DNA of 15,114 nt, taken from the NCBI GenBank assembly GCA_051657745.1, contig JBOFLG010000048.1, positions 1 to 15,114 on the forward strand, read 5' to 3'. The DNA is from JBOFLG01 sp051657745 (GTDB taxonomy: Bacteria; Actinomycetota; Actinomycetes; Actinomycetales; Dermatophilaceae). A model generated the notes under the pieces. That model was not told the DNA's origin. It searched no databases and saw nothing but the letters and a program-made list of their open reading frames with translations. Shown in pieces: positions 7,801-14,024 of the stretch (the stretch's first letter is position 1; every line of letters begins with the position of its first letter). A program made the position numbers and the translations under genes.

Positions 7801-8731
7801 CGCTGCGCTGGAACACCCGGTGCTGCTCGGCTGCGGAGAGCCGCGCGAACAGTGGCAGCACCTCGGTGGCCGGCAGGTCCAGGCGGGTCAGCGCGTCCGC
7901 GGCGTCGCGGATCTCGCGTTCACCGGAGAAGAAGACCAGGATGTCGGTGGCGTCCGGGCTGGGCGGGGTCTCGGTCCACAGTTCCTCCACGGCCTCGACG
8001 ACGCCGGTCACCTGGTCACGCTCGGCGCTGATCGGCCGACCCTGGTCATCGCACTCGAGAAGCGGCCGATAGCGCATCTCGACCGGATACGTGCGCCCCG
8101 ACACCACAAGCATCGGGACCTCCCGGACCACCGCGCCGTGTTCGTCGGTGGCGAAGTGCCGGGCGAACCGCTCCGGGTCGATGGTGGCGGAGGTGACGAT
8201 CACCTTCAGGTCGGGGCGCCGCGGCAGCAACTGGCTGAGGTAGCCGAGGATGAAGTCGATGTTCAGCGACCGTTCGTGGGCCTCATCGACGATGATCGCG
8301 TCATAGCGGCGCAGGTCGCGGTCGCGCTGCAGCTCGTTCAGCAGGATGCCGTCGGTCATCACCTTCACCCGGGTGGTGCTGCTGCTGCGGTCGGTGAAAC
8401 GCACCTGGTAGCCGACCAACTCCCCCAGGCCGACGCCGAGCTCGTCGGCGATGCGCTCGGCGACCGACCGCGCCGCGATCCGCCGTGGCTGGGTGTGGCC
8501 AATCTGGCCACCGGTGCCGAAGCCCAGCTCAAGAAGCATCTTCGGAAGCTGGGTGGTCTTTCCCGAGCCGGTCTCCCCCGCGACCACCACCACCTGGTGG
8601 TCGCGCACCGCCGCCAGGATGTCGGCGCGCGCACCCACGACCGGGAGGTGCTCGGGGTACTTCAGTGCCGCCGGGTCGATCGGACCCGGCGGCGGCGCAG
8701 CCACGTTCGTCTCTTCCGACCGCGCACCCAC
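4847..8731 (-). CDS. hrpA: ATP-dependent DEAH-box RNA helicase HrpA
   Basis: This protein of about 1294 residues is close to the ~1300 of E. coli HrpA. Motifs in order, numbered from the chosen GTG: Walker A GETGSGKT (52-59), the PRRIAARSVAERIADE motif Ia region, DEAH (149-152), TSAT (180-183), and motif VI QRAGRCGR (366-373). These are followed by the HA2/OB-type region and a long C-terminal DUF3418 domain. The enzyme unwinds or remodels RNA using ATP. In E. coli it is linked to mRNA processing and rescue of stalled or collided ribosomes. The start is uncertain. The GTG at 8731 lies exactly 7 nt after TATCCT (leaderless pattern); a GTG at 8704 has GGAAGAG upstream; a GTG at 8773 has no support. 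The PAC2 gene follows after 67 nt. metY lies upstream, behind a terminator. Confidence 0.93.
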   Translation of the reverse strand: MGARSEETNVAAPPPGPIDPAALKYPEHLPVVGARADILAAVRDHQVVVVAGETGSGKTTQLPKMLLELGFGTGGQIGHTQPRRIAARSVAERIADELGVGLGELVGYQVRFTDRSSSTTRVKVMTDGILLNELQRDRDLRRYDAIIVDEAHERSLNIDFILGYLSQLLPRRPDLKVIVTSATIDPERFARHFATDEHGAVVREVPMLVVSGRTYPVEMRYRPLLECDDQGRPISAERDQVTGVVEAVEELWTETPPSPDATDILVFFSGEREIRDAADALTRLDLPATEVLPLFARLSAAEQHRVFQRSGRRRIVLATNVAETSLTVPGVGYVIDTGTARISRYSQRTKVQRLPIEPVSRASAAQRAGRCGRVAPGVCIRLYSQDDHDARPEFTEPEIQRTSLASVILQMTSLGLGDVARFPFVDAPDPRQVTDGVRLLEELGAFSSDARMTGRHRGRGARLTPVGRTLARLPLDPRLARMVVEADRLGCTREVLVVVAALSIQDPRERPVDAAAQADQAHARFRHDRSDFAALLHLWRYVAEQQKVLSHSAFRRRCKAEYLHYLRVREWQDLHQQLRHACRGARLNPDLGTAADAAEPDWDTVHRALLAGLLSHIGVRTEPTREYTGARGARFAIAPGSTLFRTRPEYVMAAELVETSRLWARTAATIEPGWAEEAAAHVVTRTLSEPRWSRRAGAAVATERVTLYGVPLVTDRTVQYAGTDPAAARELFIRCALVEGDWEPRHEFWRSNQATLGAVTELEERARRRDIVVDDEVLFAFYDARVPPDVVTERHFDRWWRGERRRRPGLLTLTEPDLTSSAGGAVSASDYPRVWRQGDLELELTYTFAPGTEDDGVTVHVPAAVLNRLRPDGFDWQVPGLRDDLAVALIRSLPKETRRHFVPAPDTALAALAEADPAGGSLVAELARVLTGRGRVRVAPTDFDLAAVPAHLRMTFRVEVAQGEAVAAGKDLDAVRAAASVAVDEGVSRAGHAIERTGATTWSFGTVPETFEGQADGVVVHGYPALVDEGASVALRVLPDPGSADAAHRAGVRRLLLLAITAPWTRVLGRLTNAQKLALADNPHGSVPALLQDCLEAALDDIVAERVTGPVRTEPAWDAALAAARAHVAARVVTVVEAVEPVLAEAAAVRRMLESLAVGSAAAATAASRADVAAQLAGLVRPGFVCATGLARLPDVLRYLRAARHRLERAAANRRESVSQQTVDRVEAAYADLLDALPPARREAAEVADIGWLVEELRVSVFAQSIGAARPVSEKRIGAAIAAVDLSSVRGQVG

Positions 8732-8738
8732 GCTGACG

Positions 8739-8744
8739 AGGATA
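8739..8744 (-). promoter_or_regulatory. -10 box (TATCCT) of a leaderless-type hrpA promoter
   Basis: On the minus strand TATCCT is followed after 7 nt by the GTG at 8731, the geometry expected when transcription starts on the start codon. It lies downstream of the metY terminator, so hrpA and the PAC2 gene probably have their own promoter. Confidence 0.45.
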
Positions 8745-8803
8745 GGTCGGCGGCACCCCACCACGCGGACCACCCGCCCGATGCCGGTGCCGGCGCCCGA
8801 CGA

Positions 8804-8847
8804 AGGACGGGGGCCACCGTCATCCAGCCGACGATGGCCCCCGTCCT
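8804..8847 (-). terminator. Rho-independent-type hairpin after metY
   Basis: Perfect 13-bp arms, AGGACGGGGGCCA (8804-8816) and TGGCCCCCGTCCT (8835-8847), can be extended inward by three pairs after one mismatch. The hairpin begins 26 nt beyond the metY stop. There is no T tract, which is common for actinobacterial terminators. Confidence 0.7.
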
Positions 8848-8872
8848 CACGAGCGGGTCAGGACGGGTCCGT

Positions 8873-10267
8873 TCAGCCGCCGGTGGCCGCCGCCCCGGCG
8901 AGGTCGGCCGGCTGCGCCGAACCACGGTCACCCTCGGCCGAGGACCCGGCACCGGACGCAGCCGCGAACCCAGCGTCGAGGTCGGCGAGGATGTCGCTGA
9001 CCGACTCGATACCGACCGCGAGCCGGACCAGCCCGGGAGTGACACCGGCCGCGAGGCGGTCGTCATCCCCGCCCTGGCTGTGTGTCGTGGACGCAGGGTG
9101 GATCGCGAGGGACCGCACATCACCGATGTTGGCCACATGGCTGTGCAGGGTGAGCCCCTCGACGAACCGCTGCCCGGCGTCGACCCCGCCGGCGATCTCG
9201 AAGGCCAGCACGGCGCCAGCACCCTTCGGGGCGTACTTGTCGGCGAGCTCTTTGCCCGGCTGACCGGGCAGCGACGCCCAGCGCACCGACTCGACCTGAG
9301 GGTGTGCCAGCAGGTACTCGGCGACCGTGCGGGCGTTCTCGACATGCCGCTCCACGCGCAGCGACAGCGTCTCGACGCCCTGAGCCACGAGGAACGCGTT
9401 GAACGGGCTGATCGCGCTGCCCAGGTCGCGGAGCAGTTGGACCCGCGCCTTGAGCACGTAGGCCAGGTTGGCCCCGAGGATGCCGCCGACGCCCAGGTCC
9501 CGCGCAAACACCAGCCCGTGGTAACTCTCGTCGGGGGTGTTGTAGTTCGGGAAGCGCTCCGGGTCTGCGCCGTAGTCGAACGTCCCGGCATCAACGATCA
9601 CCCCGGCGATCGAGGTACCGTGCCCGCCAAGGTATTTCGTGGCCGAGTGGATCACGACGTCGGCGCCCCATTCGATGGGGCGGATCAGGTATGGCGTGGC
9701 GATCGTGTTGTCGACGACGAGCGGCACCCCCACCTCGTGTGCCACCGCGGCGACGCCCTCGATGTCGAGCACCTCGGCCTTGGGGTTGGCAATGGTCTCG
9801 CCGAAGAACACCTTGGTGTTCGGACGCACTGCGGCTCGCCAGGCCTCGAGGTCGGTGTGGTCCTCGACGAAGGTGACCTCGATACCGAGTTTTTTAAAGG
9901 TGAACTTCAGCAGGTTCACGGTGCCGCCGTAGAGCGCGGCGCTGGACACGATGTGGTCGCCCGCCTCGGCAATGTTGAGCAGGCCGAGCGTGGTGGCGGC
10001 CTGGCCGCTGGACACCAGGAGTGCCCCAACACCGCCCTCGAGAGCGGCGATGCGCTGCTCGACAGCGTCCTGGGTCGGGTTCATGATCCGGGTGTAGATA
10101 TTGCCGAACTCCTTGAGCGCGAACAGGTTCGCCGCGTGCGCCGTGTCGTTGAACACGTAGGAGGTGGTCTGGTAGATCGGCAGCGCACGCGCGCCGGTCG
10201 CGCTGTCGGGTACCTGGCCGGCATGGACCTGACGGGTTTCGAAGCCCCAGTGCGTCGGGTCAGTCAT
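8873..10267 (-). CDS. metY: O-acetylhomoserine sulfhydrylase / aminocarboxypropyltransferase
   Basis: This 464-residue PLP enzyme of the Cys/Met metabolism family makes homocysteine from O-acetylhomoserine and sulfide, the direct-sulfhydrylation route to methionine in the cytoplasm. Visible features: FETRQVHAGQ at the N-terminus, the YTRIMNPT phosphate/PLP-contact segment (58-65), SSGQAA (86-91), VVDNT with D186, and the Schiff-base lysine in HSATKYLGGHGTS (K211). An Ala/Gly-rich tail of ~30 residues extends past the catalytic domain. The ATG at 10267 has GAGGAG 8 nt upstream. A SAM-IV riboswitch and a promoter lie in the leader, which independently supports a methionine role and implies repression when S-adenosylmethionine is plentiful. 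No metX (homoserine acetyltransferase) is next to it here. Confidence 0.95.
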   Translation of the reverse strand: MTDPTHWGFETRQVHAGQVPDSATGARALPIYQTTSYVFNDTAHAANLFALKEFGNIYTRIMNPTQDAVEQRIAALEGGVGALLVSSGQAATTLGLLNIAEAGDHIVSSAALYGGTVNLLKFTFKKLGIEVTFVEDHTDLEAWRAAVRPNTKVFFGETIANPKAEVLDIEGVAAVAHEVGVPLVVDNTIATPYLIRPIEWGADVVIHSATKYLGGHGTSIAGVIVDAGTFDYGADPERFPNYNTPDESYHGLVFARDLGVGGILGANLAYVLKARVQLLRDLGSAISPFNAFLVAQGVETLSLRVERHVENARTVAEYLLAHPQVESVRWASLPGQPGKELADKYAPKGAGAVLAFEIAGGVDAGQRFVEGLTLHSHVANIGDVRSLAIHPASTTHSQGGDDDRLAAGVTPGLVRLAVGIESVSDILADLDAGFAAASGAGSSAEGDRGSAQPADLAGAAATGG

Positions 10268-10293
10268 CGGTGTTGCTCCTCGCGATTCTCGGC

Positions 10294-10317
10294 GATCACG
10301 ACCAGGCGGTCGTGATC
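10294..10317 (-). promoter_or_regulatory. Perfect 10-bp hairpin in the metY leader (candidate riboswitch expression platform)
   Basis: On the transcript, arms GATCACGACC and GGTCGTGATC enclose a GCCT tetraloop and end 26 nt before the metY ATG. The 5' arm overlaps a tandem duplication of GATCACG (10311-10324 on the plus strand), which offers an alternative, shorter pairing for the 3' arm. It could act as an attenuator or affect access to the GAGGAG ribosome site. No U tract follows. Confidence 0.5.
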
Positions 10318-10345
10318 CGTGATCAAGCGGGTAGGCCGGTTGGCC

Positions 10346-10459
10346 GCCCGCGCTTGCTCGCGGTAGACACCACGAGCCAGGTCCTCACCCGGGGCACCCC
10401 ACCGCGGTTGGAGGGTTGCCGGCCAGCGAGCCGGGGCTTGACGCTGGCGCTCATGACCT
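10346..10459 (-). promoter_or_regulatory. SAM-IV riboswitch upstream of metY
   Basis: The minus-strand leader matches the SAM-IV consensus as I know it. It begins with AGGTCATGAGCGCCAGCG, continues CAAGCCCCGGCTCGCTGG, then CCGGCAACCCTCCAACCG and CGGTGGGGTGCCCCGGGTG. P1 is closed by AGGTC (10459-10455) pairing with GACCT (10383-10379). Outside P1 lies a hairpin GCTCGTGGT/ACCGCGAGC (10377-10356), followed by AAGCGCGGG, the 3' part typical of this class. SAM-IV binds S-adenosylmethionine and turns off methionine and sulfur genes, chiefly in Actinomycetales. The aptamer begins at the predicted transcription start and ends ~78 nt before the metY ATG. Confidence 0.9.
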
Positions 10460-10465
10460 GACCAC

Positions 10466-10471
10466 AGCATA
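10466..10471 (-). promoter_or_regulatory. -10 box (TATGCT) of the metY promoter
   Basis: TATGCT on the minus strand places the transcription start about 7 nt downstream, near 10459, where P1 of the SAM-IV aptamer begins. The fit between promoter and aptamer edge supports both calls. No good -35 hexamer is visible, which is common in this group. Confidence 0.55.
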
Positions 10472-10492
10472 CGGGCACCTGCGGATGCCTCG

Positions 10493-10529
10493 CCATGGTG
10501 GTGCTAGCCACGGCCCACCATGGTGGTGC
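10493..10529. repeat. Direct repeat of CCATGGTGGTGC, second copy within a 12-bp palindrome
   Basis: CCATGGTGGTGC occurs at 10493-10504 and 10518-10529, starts 25 bp apart. The second copy is part of the perfect palindrome CCACCATGGTGG (10515-10526). The pair lies about 22-63 bp upstream of the metY -10 box, where an activator or repressor could bind. It is a candidate operator only. Confidence 0.4.
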
Positions 10530-10784
10530 CACCCATGTGGTCGACTGCTCCGGCCCCGTCCAGGATGGAGATGTCCGGTTGTCGTCTGCCGACGATGATC
10601 GGGCCCGGGCGTCATCCGTGGTCCGTGCAGGGGCGGATGGCGCAAGCAGCCCCTTTCGCCTGCTCCGAACCGACGAAAGAACCCGATGGTCGACTCTCTG
10701 GACACTGCACGAGCGTCGCGCACCGCCGGCGCCCGCCACGGTGACGCCTCGCTGACGTCAGCCACTCGCCCCGTCGCTGGCCGC

Positions 10785-10814
10785 GGCGCGGTCGCACCTG
10801 GCCGCGACCGCGCC
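10785..10814. promoter_or_regulatory. 11-bp perfect inverted repeat, candidate autoregulatory operator
   Basis: GGCGCGGTCGC (10785-10795) and GCGACCGCGCC (10804-10814) are exact reverse complements with an 8-bp spacer. The element ends 21 bp before the ATG at 10836. A dyad this close to a regulator-like gene fits autoregulation by a dimeric winged-helix protein. A second dyad, GCTGACGTCAGC, lies 22 bp upstream of it. Confidence 0.4.
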
Positions 10815-10835
10815 AGCCACACCAGGGCCCGCTGG

Positions 10836-11525
10836 ATGCCGACCAGCCGAGACCGCACGGTCCCGTTCCGTCGGGTTGTCACGGCGCTGCCCCAGCCGGA
10901 ACCGCAGCGGATCGTCGAGCCCAAGGCCGTCCGATGCCTCGTCGATGCTGAGTATCTGCTCTACCTCAGCGCCTTCGTCGGCCAGGAGCAGTCCGTCGCC
11001 AAGGCAGCGCGGGAGCTTGGCGTCCCGTTCGCCCGGGCCTACGTGCGGGTCCGGACCCTCGAACGGGTCGGGCTGCTGCGCAAGCACCGGACCCAGCGCC
11101 GCCGGGGGCGCCCGATCACCACCTACCTGGCAACGGCGTGCGAGTTCGACATCCCGCTCGGGGTCCTGTTCGGAACCCGTGAGGTGGCCGCGGTCGAGAA
11201 ACGCTGGCACGACCGCTTCATCCGAGCCCTCGAACAGCAGGCCGGCACGCACCTGGCTCGGAATTCCGGTGGCAGTCTCCGGGTCCGCAGGCGCGGCGAC
11301 CGACTCAGCACGGAGATCGTCGACTCGGACGGCGCCGCCGTCTCCCCGGACGATCCCGCCATGGACCCGCTGTCGTGGGGCTGGGCTCCCCTGCGACTCA
11401 ACGACTCCGACGCCCGCGAACTCAGCCGCGACCTGGCCGCGCTGCGCGACCGGTACGACGCCCGGTACTGCCCGGAGGGGGCACCCTTCGTGCTCGGCCT
11501 GCACCTCGCCCCGATCGAGGACTGA
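10836..11525 (+). CDS. Winged-helix DNA-binding (ArsR/MarR-like) regulator of unknown target
   Basis: From the ATG at 10836 this is 229 residues. Residues ~36-105 read as a winged helix: a helix EYLLYLSAFVG, then QSVAKAARELGV with turn PFARAYVRVRTLERVGLLRKH (helix-turn-recognition helix), then a basic wing RRRGRPITTYLAT. The remaining ~120 residues are mixed alpha/beta with a helix around EKRWHDRFIRALEQQ; I do not recognise a ligand domain. The start is uncertain: AGGG lies 8 nt upstream of 10836, and a longer frame from 10686 is possible, but it would absorb the dyads at 10751-10814. It is divergent from metY but separated by ~360 bp, so a link to methionine control is only a possibility. 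A strong hairpin follows. Confidence 0.65.
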   Translation: MPTSRDRTVPFRRVVTALPQPEPQRIVEPKAVRCLVDAEYLLYLSAFVGQEQSVAKAARELGVPFARAYVRVRTLERVGLLRKHRTQRRRGRPITTYLATACEFDIPLGVLFGTREVAAVEKRWHDRFIRALEQQAGTHLARNSGGSLRVRRRGDRLSTEIVDSDGAAVSPDDPAMDPLSWGWAPLRLNDSDARELSRDLAALRDRYDARYCPEGAPFVLGLHLAPIED

Positions 11526-11613
11526 CCCGCAATGCCCCCCGCCACCGACCGTCGGAGACGACAACCCGCCGGCACCCTGACTATCTGACCCGCAGCACCG
11601 GCCTCTCGCCGTG

Positions 11614-11648
11614 CGGGTGCCCGGGACCGAATCGGTCCCGGGCACCCG
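11614..11648. terminator. Bidirectional terminator hairpin between convergent genes
   Basis: Seventeen-base arms, CGGGTGCCCGGGACCGA (11614-11630) and TCGGTCCCGGGCACCCG (11632-11648), are exact reverse complements around a single central A. The hairpin lies about midway between the stop of the winged-helix gene (11525) and the stop of the convergent lipoprotein gene (11688). Neither side has a T tract. Confidence 0.8.
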
Positions 11649-11687
11649 TGTGTCCGGCGACATCCGCCTAGCTCCGGCAGGCGGCGT

Positions 11688-13325
11688 CTAGAGGGTGGTG
11701 CGTCCGATGGCGTACTGGATGCCGCCCAGCAGGTGCGCACGGAACTCCGGCTCGGCGTACGACGAATCCGTATGCCCCAGGCCGGTGTACCAGGACCGTC
11801 CACCGTCGAATGCGTGGTACCAGGCGATCGGGTGGTCTGCGCCCATACCGCCGCCGGAGTAACTGTTCTCGTCGAGACTCAGCAACACCGTGACGTCGCT
11901 GCGGGGGTTGGTTCGGAAGTCGTACCACTCATCGGTGCGTACCCAGGTCTGGGCAAGACCCTGAGTCGACGGATGGCGTCGATCCTCGACTTTGATCGTC
12001 GCCGGTTGGACTTCTGGGTGCTTCGAGAAGTAGGCACCGACCAACTCTCCGTACCATGGCCAGTCGTACTCGGCATCCGCCGCAGCATGAATGCCGGCGT
12101 AGCCGCCACCACCTCGGATATATCGCTCCATCGCGGCCTGCTGCTCGTCGTTCAGCACGTCACCGGTCGCGGAGACGAATACCACGGCGTCGTACCTGGC
12201 CAGGTTGGCGTCAGTGAAGTCTGCGGCATTCTCGGACCGGTCGACCGCGAAGGAGTTGGCCACACCGAGCTCGTCAATCGCGCTCAGTGCAGTGGAGATC
12301 GATGAGTGCCGAAACCCGGCTGCCTTCGAGAAGGCCAACACTCGGGCCGGCGAAGCGTCGTCGGCCATATCCGTGGAAGCGTCGTCAGCCATGTCTGTGG
12401 AAGCGTCGCCGGACAGGTCCTTAATCTGAATGTTGCGGTAGGTGACTTCGGCCCCTTCGGCCTGCAGCGCAATTCGGCCTGTGGTGAGTGGCTCACCGTT
12501 CAGCGTTTGGTTGAGGACTCGGTTGACAACGACGCCGTTCACACGATGGGTGCTGTTGGCGCCGTCCACGACTACCTCGACGGTGTTCCATTCAGTGAGA
12601 GAGTCCTGCGTGCTGCTCTTGACCACCAGGCCACCGGCGCCCTTCTTGGGGGTGCCGCCGGCCTGATAAGTGCTCCCGTCGGGCGTGGTCTCGGTGTCGA
12701 ACACTGGCCCGAGCGAGATGTAGTCCCCGGTGTCCCCTTCCTGCACCTGAATCTCAGAACTGGTCGGCCAGATTTTGTCGGCACCCGTCATGTGGTAAAG
12801 CACTCCGCTGTCCCGCTTGGCGTTGGCGCGCGGCGCGAACTTCTTCGCACCCCACTTGTATTCGAGGCGCAAGACGTAGTTGCTGTACTCGGCGTTCGTG
12901 GCCAGATAGCCGAAGTCGCGGTCTCCGGCGGTCTGGGGAACGTCAAGAATCCTGAGTTCACCGCCGCTAGCCGTGAACACGCCCTCGGTGTCATTGTTCT
13001 TACCCTGCGATGGCGTGTAGGTGTACCAGCCGTCGAGGTTCTGGCCGTTGAACAGGGTGCGGAACCCGGCAGCGGGAGTCGTTGCGGCCGGGGCCGCGGT
13101 GGCTTGTTCCTGCACGGCCGGGTTCGGTGGCGAACTCTGCGGCCCGGATGACTCGGTTGGCTCGCCGGGAACCTGCGGGCTGGCAGCCGTCATTGGGGCG
13201 TTCGGGCTGGCGGTGGGGGCGCTGACGGCGATGCCGACCTCGCATCCACTGGCAACAGCGGCCATCGTGAGGGCCAGCACCACCATGGGCAGTGAGCGCC
13301 GGAAATTGTGGAGTGCAGATGACAT
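11688..13325 (-). CDS. Lipoprotein: 3-keto-disaccharide hydrolase (DUF1080) domain fused to ThuA domain
   Basis: This is a 545-residue protein. Residues 1-28 form a lipoprotein signal: basic N-terminus, hydrophobic PMVVLALTMAAVA, lipobox ASGC with C28. A Pro/Ser/Thr/Ala-rich spacer (29-86) suggests tethering outside the membrane. Residues 88-304 match the DUF1080 concanavalin-like fold (FRTLFNGQNLDGW, DSGVLYHMTG, SSEIQVQ, WNTVEVVVDG). Residues 328-545 match ThuA (GGGGYAGIHAAADAEYDW, DEWYDFR, GADHPIAWYHAFDGGRSWYTGLGHT). DUF1080 proteins include hydrolases of 3-keto-disaccharides. ThuA belongs to trehalose use through 3-keto intermediates. A role in cleaving oxidised disaccharides at the cell surface is inferred. 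The ATG at 13325 is preceded by GGGAG at 5 nt. The gene stands alone, with no transporter or sugar dehydrogenase beside it. Confidence 0.88.
   Translation of the reverse strand: MSSALHNFRRSLPMVVLALTMAAVASGCEVGIAVSAPTASPNAPMTAASPQVPGEPTESSGPQSSPPNPAVQEQATAAPAATTPAAGFRTLFNGQNLDGWYTYTPSQGKNNDTEGVFTASGGELRILDVPQTAGDRDFGYLATNAEYSNYVLRLEYKWGAKKFAPRANAKRDSGVLYHMTGADKIWPTSSEIQVQEGDTGDYISLGPVFDTETTPDGSTYQAGGTPKKGAGGLVVKSSTQDSLTEWNTVEVVVDGANSTHRVNGVVVNRVLNQTLNGEPLTTGRIALQAEGAEVTYRNIQIKDLSGDASTDMADDASTDMADDASPARVLAFSKAAGFRHSSISTALSAIDELGVANSFAVDRSENAADFTDANLARYDAVVFVSATGDVLNDEQQAAMERYIRGGGGYAGIHAAADAEYDWPWYGELVGAYFSKHPEVQPATIKVEDRRHPSTQGLAQTWVRTDEWYDFRTNPRSDVTVLLSLDENSYSGGGMGADHPIAWYHAFDGGRSWYTGLGHTDSSYAEPEFRAHLLGGIQYAIGRTTL
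12352..12410. repeat. 24-bp tandem repeat encoding the interdomain linker (DASTDMAD units)
   Basis: Two full 24-bp units (12352-12375, 12376-12399) and a partial third (12400-12410) encode DASTDMAD-DASTDMAD-DAS between the DUF1080 and ThuA domains (residues 307-325). The two full units differ only at synonymous positions, so the linker was duplicated some time ago and its amino acids kept. Confidence 0.85.
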
Positions 13326-13407
13326 GGTCGCTCCCTGCGGTTGCCACTCGCCCAGGCGCCTCGTTGCGCCATTCGCTGTGCGGACGATATCCGACCAACC
13401 CGGGCGG

Positions 13408-13413
13408 AAGATA
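13408..13413 (-). promoter_or_regulatory. Possible -10 box (TATCTT) for the lipoprotein gene
   Basis: TATCTT on the minus strand matches TAnnnT and lies 82 nt before the lipoprotein ATG. No -35 element is clear. Another TAnnnT match (TATCGT) lies nearer the gene, so the choice is uncertain. Confidence 0.2.
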
Positions 13414-13521
13414 CGGCGCGGTGTCGGCGAGTAACGACCTCGCCGCAGATGTCGTGCTGGCCGAACCACCCCGCCGGGTACCTGCCCCCTGGTCAGCGCC
13501 GGTACGGAAGAAAGCCGGCAG

Positions 13522-13543
13522 ATGCGTGGGTTATGCCACGCAT
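13522..13543. promoter_or_regulatory. 8-bp inverted repeat overlapping the start codon of the F420 enzyme gene
   Basis: ATGCGTGG (13522-13529) and CCACGCAT (13536-13543) are exact reverse complements separated by GTTATG. The right arm ends inside the ATG at 13542. It could be an operator for a dimeric regulator or a hairpin that hides the start. Confidence 0.4.
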
Positions 13544-14024
13544 GAGCGACGAGACCTACCTGCCCAGCCCGATCGCCTGGATCCGCGAGCAGGTCGAGAC
13601 CATCGACGCCACCGGTGACACCCGGTCGGTGTCCGTCATGGACCGGCCCGTGATCATGCTGACCGTGCGCGGAGTCACGACCGGTGCCTTGCGCAAGGTG
13701 CCCCTGATGCGGGTGGAGCACGAGGGGGTGTACGCCGCGGTGGCGAGCAAAGGCGGACAGCCGCAGAACCCGCAGTGGTACGCCAACCTCAGGGCGAATC
13801 CCCGAGTCACGCTGCACGACGGCACCGAGACCTGGGATGTCGTTGCCCGGGAGATCGAGGGCGCCGAACGCGACACCTGGTGGCAGCGGTGCGTCGCCGC
13901 CTTCCCGCCCTACGCGGAGTACCAGGAACGTACCTCCCGCCGGATCCCGGTCTTGGTCCTGGAACGGTCCGACCCGCCGGCGTCCGCCGGGTCGGACGGC
14001 ACCCTGCCGGTCAGCCCCTCGTGA
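13542..14024 (+). CDS. Deazaflavin (F420)-dependent nitroreductase-family oxidoreductase
   Basis: This 160-residue protein is of the Ddn type, a split beta-barrel enzyme that uses the deazaflavin F420 as hydride donor. Family signatures: RGVTTGALRKVPLMRVEHEG (43-62) and ASKGGQPQNPQWYANLRANP (68-87), which carry the cofactor-binding residues, then the strand VTLHDGTETWDV and the C-terminal RIPVLVLER. Relatives in mycobacteria reduce quinones or nitro compounds; the substrate here is unknown. I chose the ATG at 13542 (MSDETYLP). The ATG at 13533 adds only three residues, and neither has a good ribosome site. The gene is divergent from the lipoprotein gene. Its last 14 bp overlap the convergent membrane-protein gene. 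Its presence implies that the host makes F420. Confidence 0.88.
   Translation: MSDETYLPSPIAWIREQVETIDATGDTRSVSVMDRPVIMLTVRGVTTGALRKVPLMRVEHEGVYAAVASKGGQPQNPQWYANLRANPRVTLHDGTETWDVVAREIEGAERDTWWQRCVAAFPPYAEYQERTSRRIPVLVLERSDPPASAGSDGTLPVSPS

Larger units (their letters stand above)
10472..10835. other. Intergenic region between the divergent metY promoter and winged-helix gene
   Basis: I see no convincing gene in these 364 nt. They hold the CCATGGTGGTGC repeats near the metY promoter, the 12-bp palindrome GCTGACGTCAGC (10751-10762), and an 11-bp inverted repeat (10785-10814) next to the plus-strand gene. An in-frame ATG at 10686 could lengthen that gene by 50 residues, but those residues are low-complexity (Ala/Arg-rich) and would cover the dyads. 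Confidence 0.5.

Noticed and set aside
4826..10315. Uninterrupted 1829-codon plus-strand reading frame opposite hrpA and metY
   Set aside because: It is antisense to two clearly identified genes and also spans their intergenic gap and terminator. The predicted protein is rich in Arg, Gly, His and Pro with no domain. Long stop-free antisense frames are expected in DNA this GC-rich.
10264..10470. 68-codon minus-strand frame in the metY leader
   Set aside because: It coincides with the SAM-IV aptamer; the conservation there is RNA structure, not protein.
10758..11663. 301-codon minus-strand frame opposite the winged-helix gene
   Set aside because: It would run through the terminator hairpin and shows no family features. 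The plus-strand frame has a clear winged-helix pattern.
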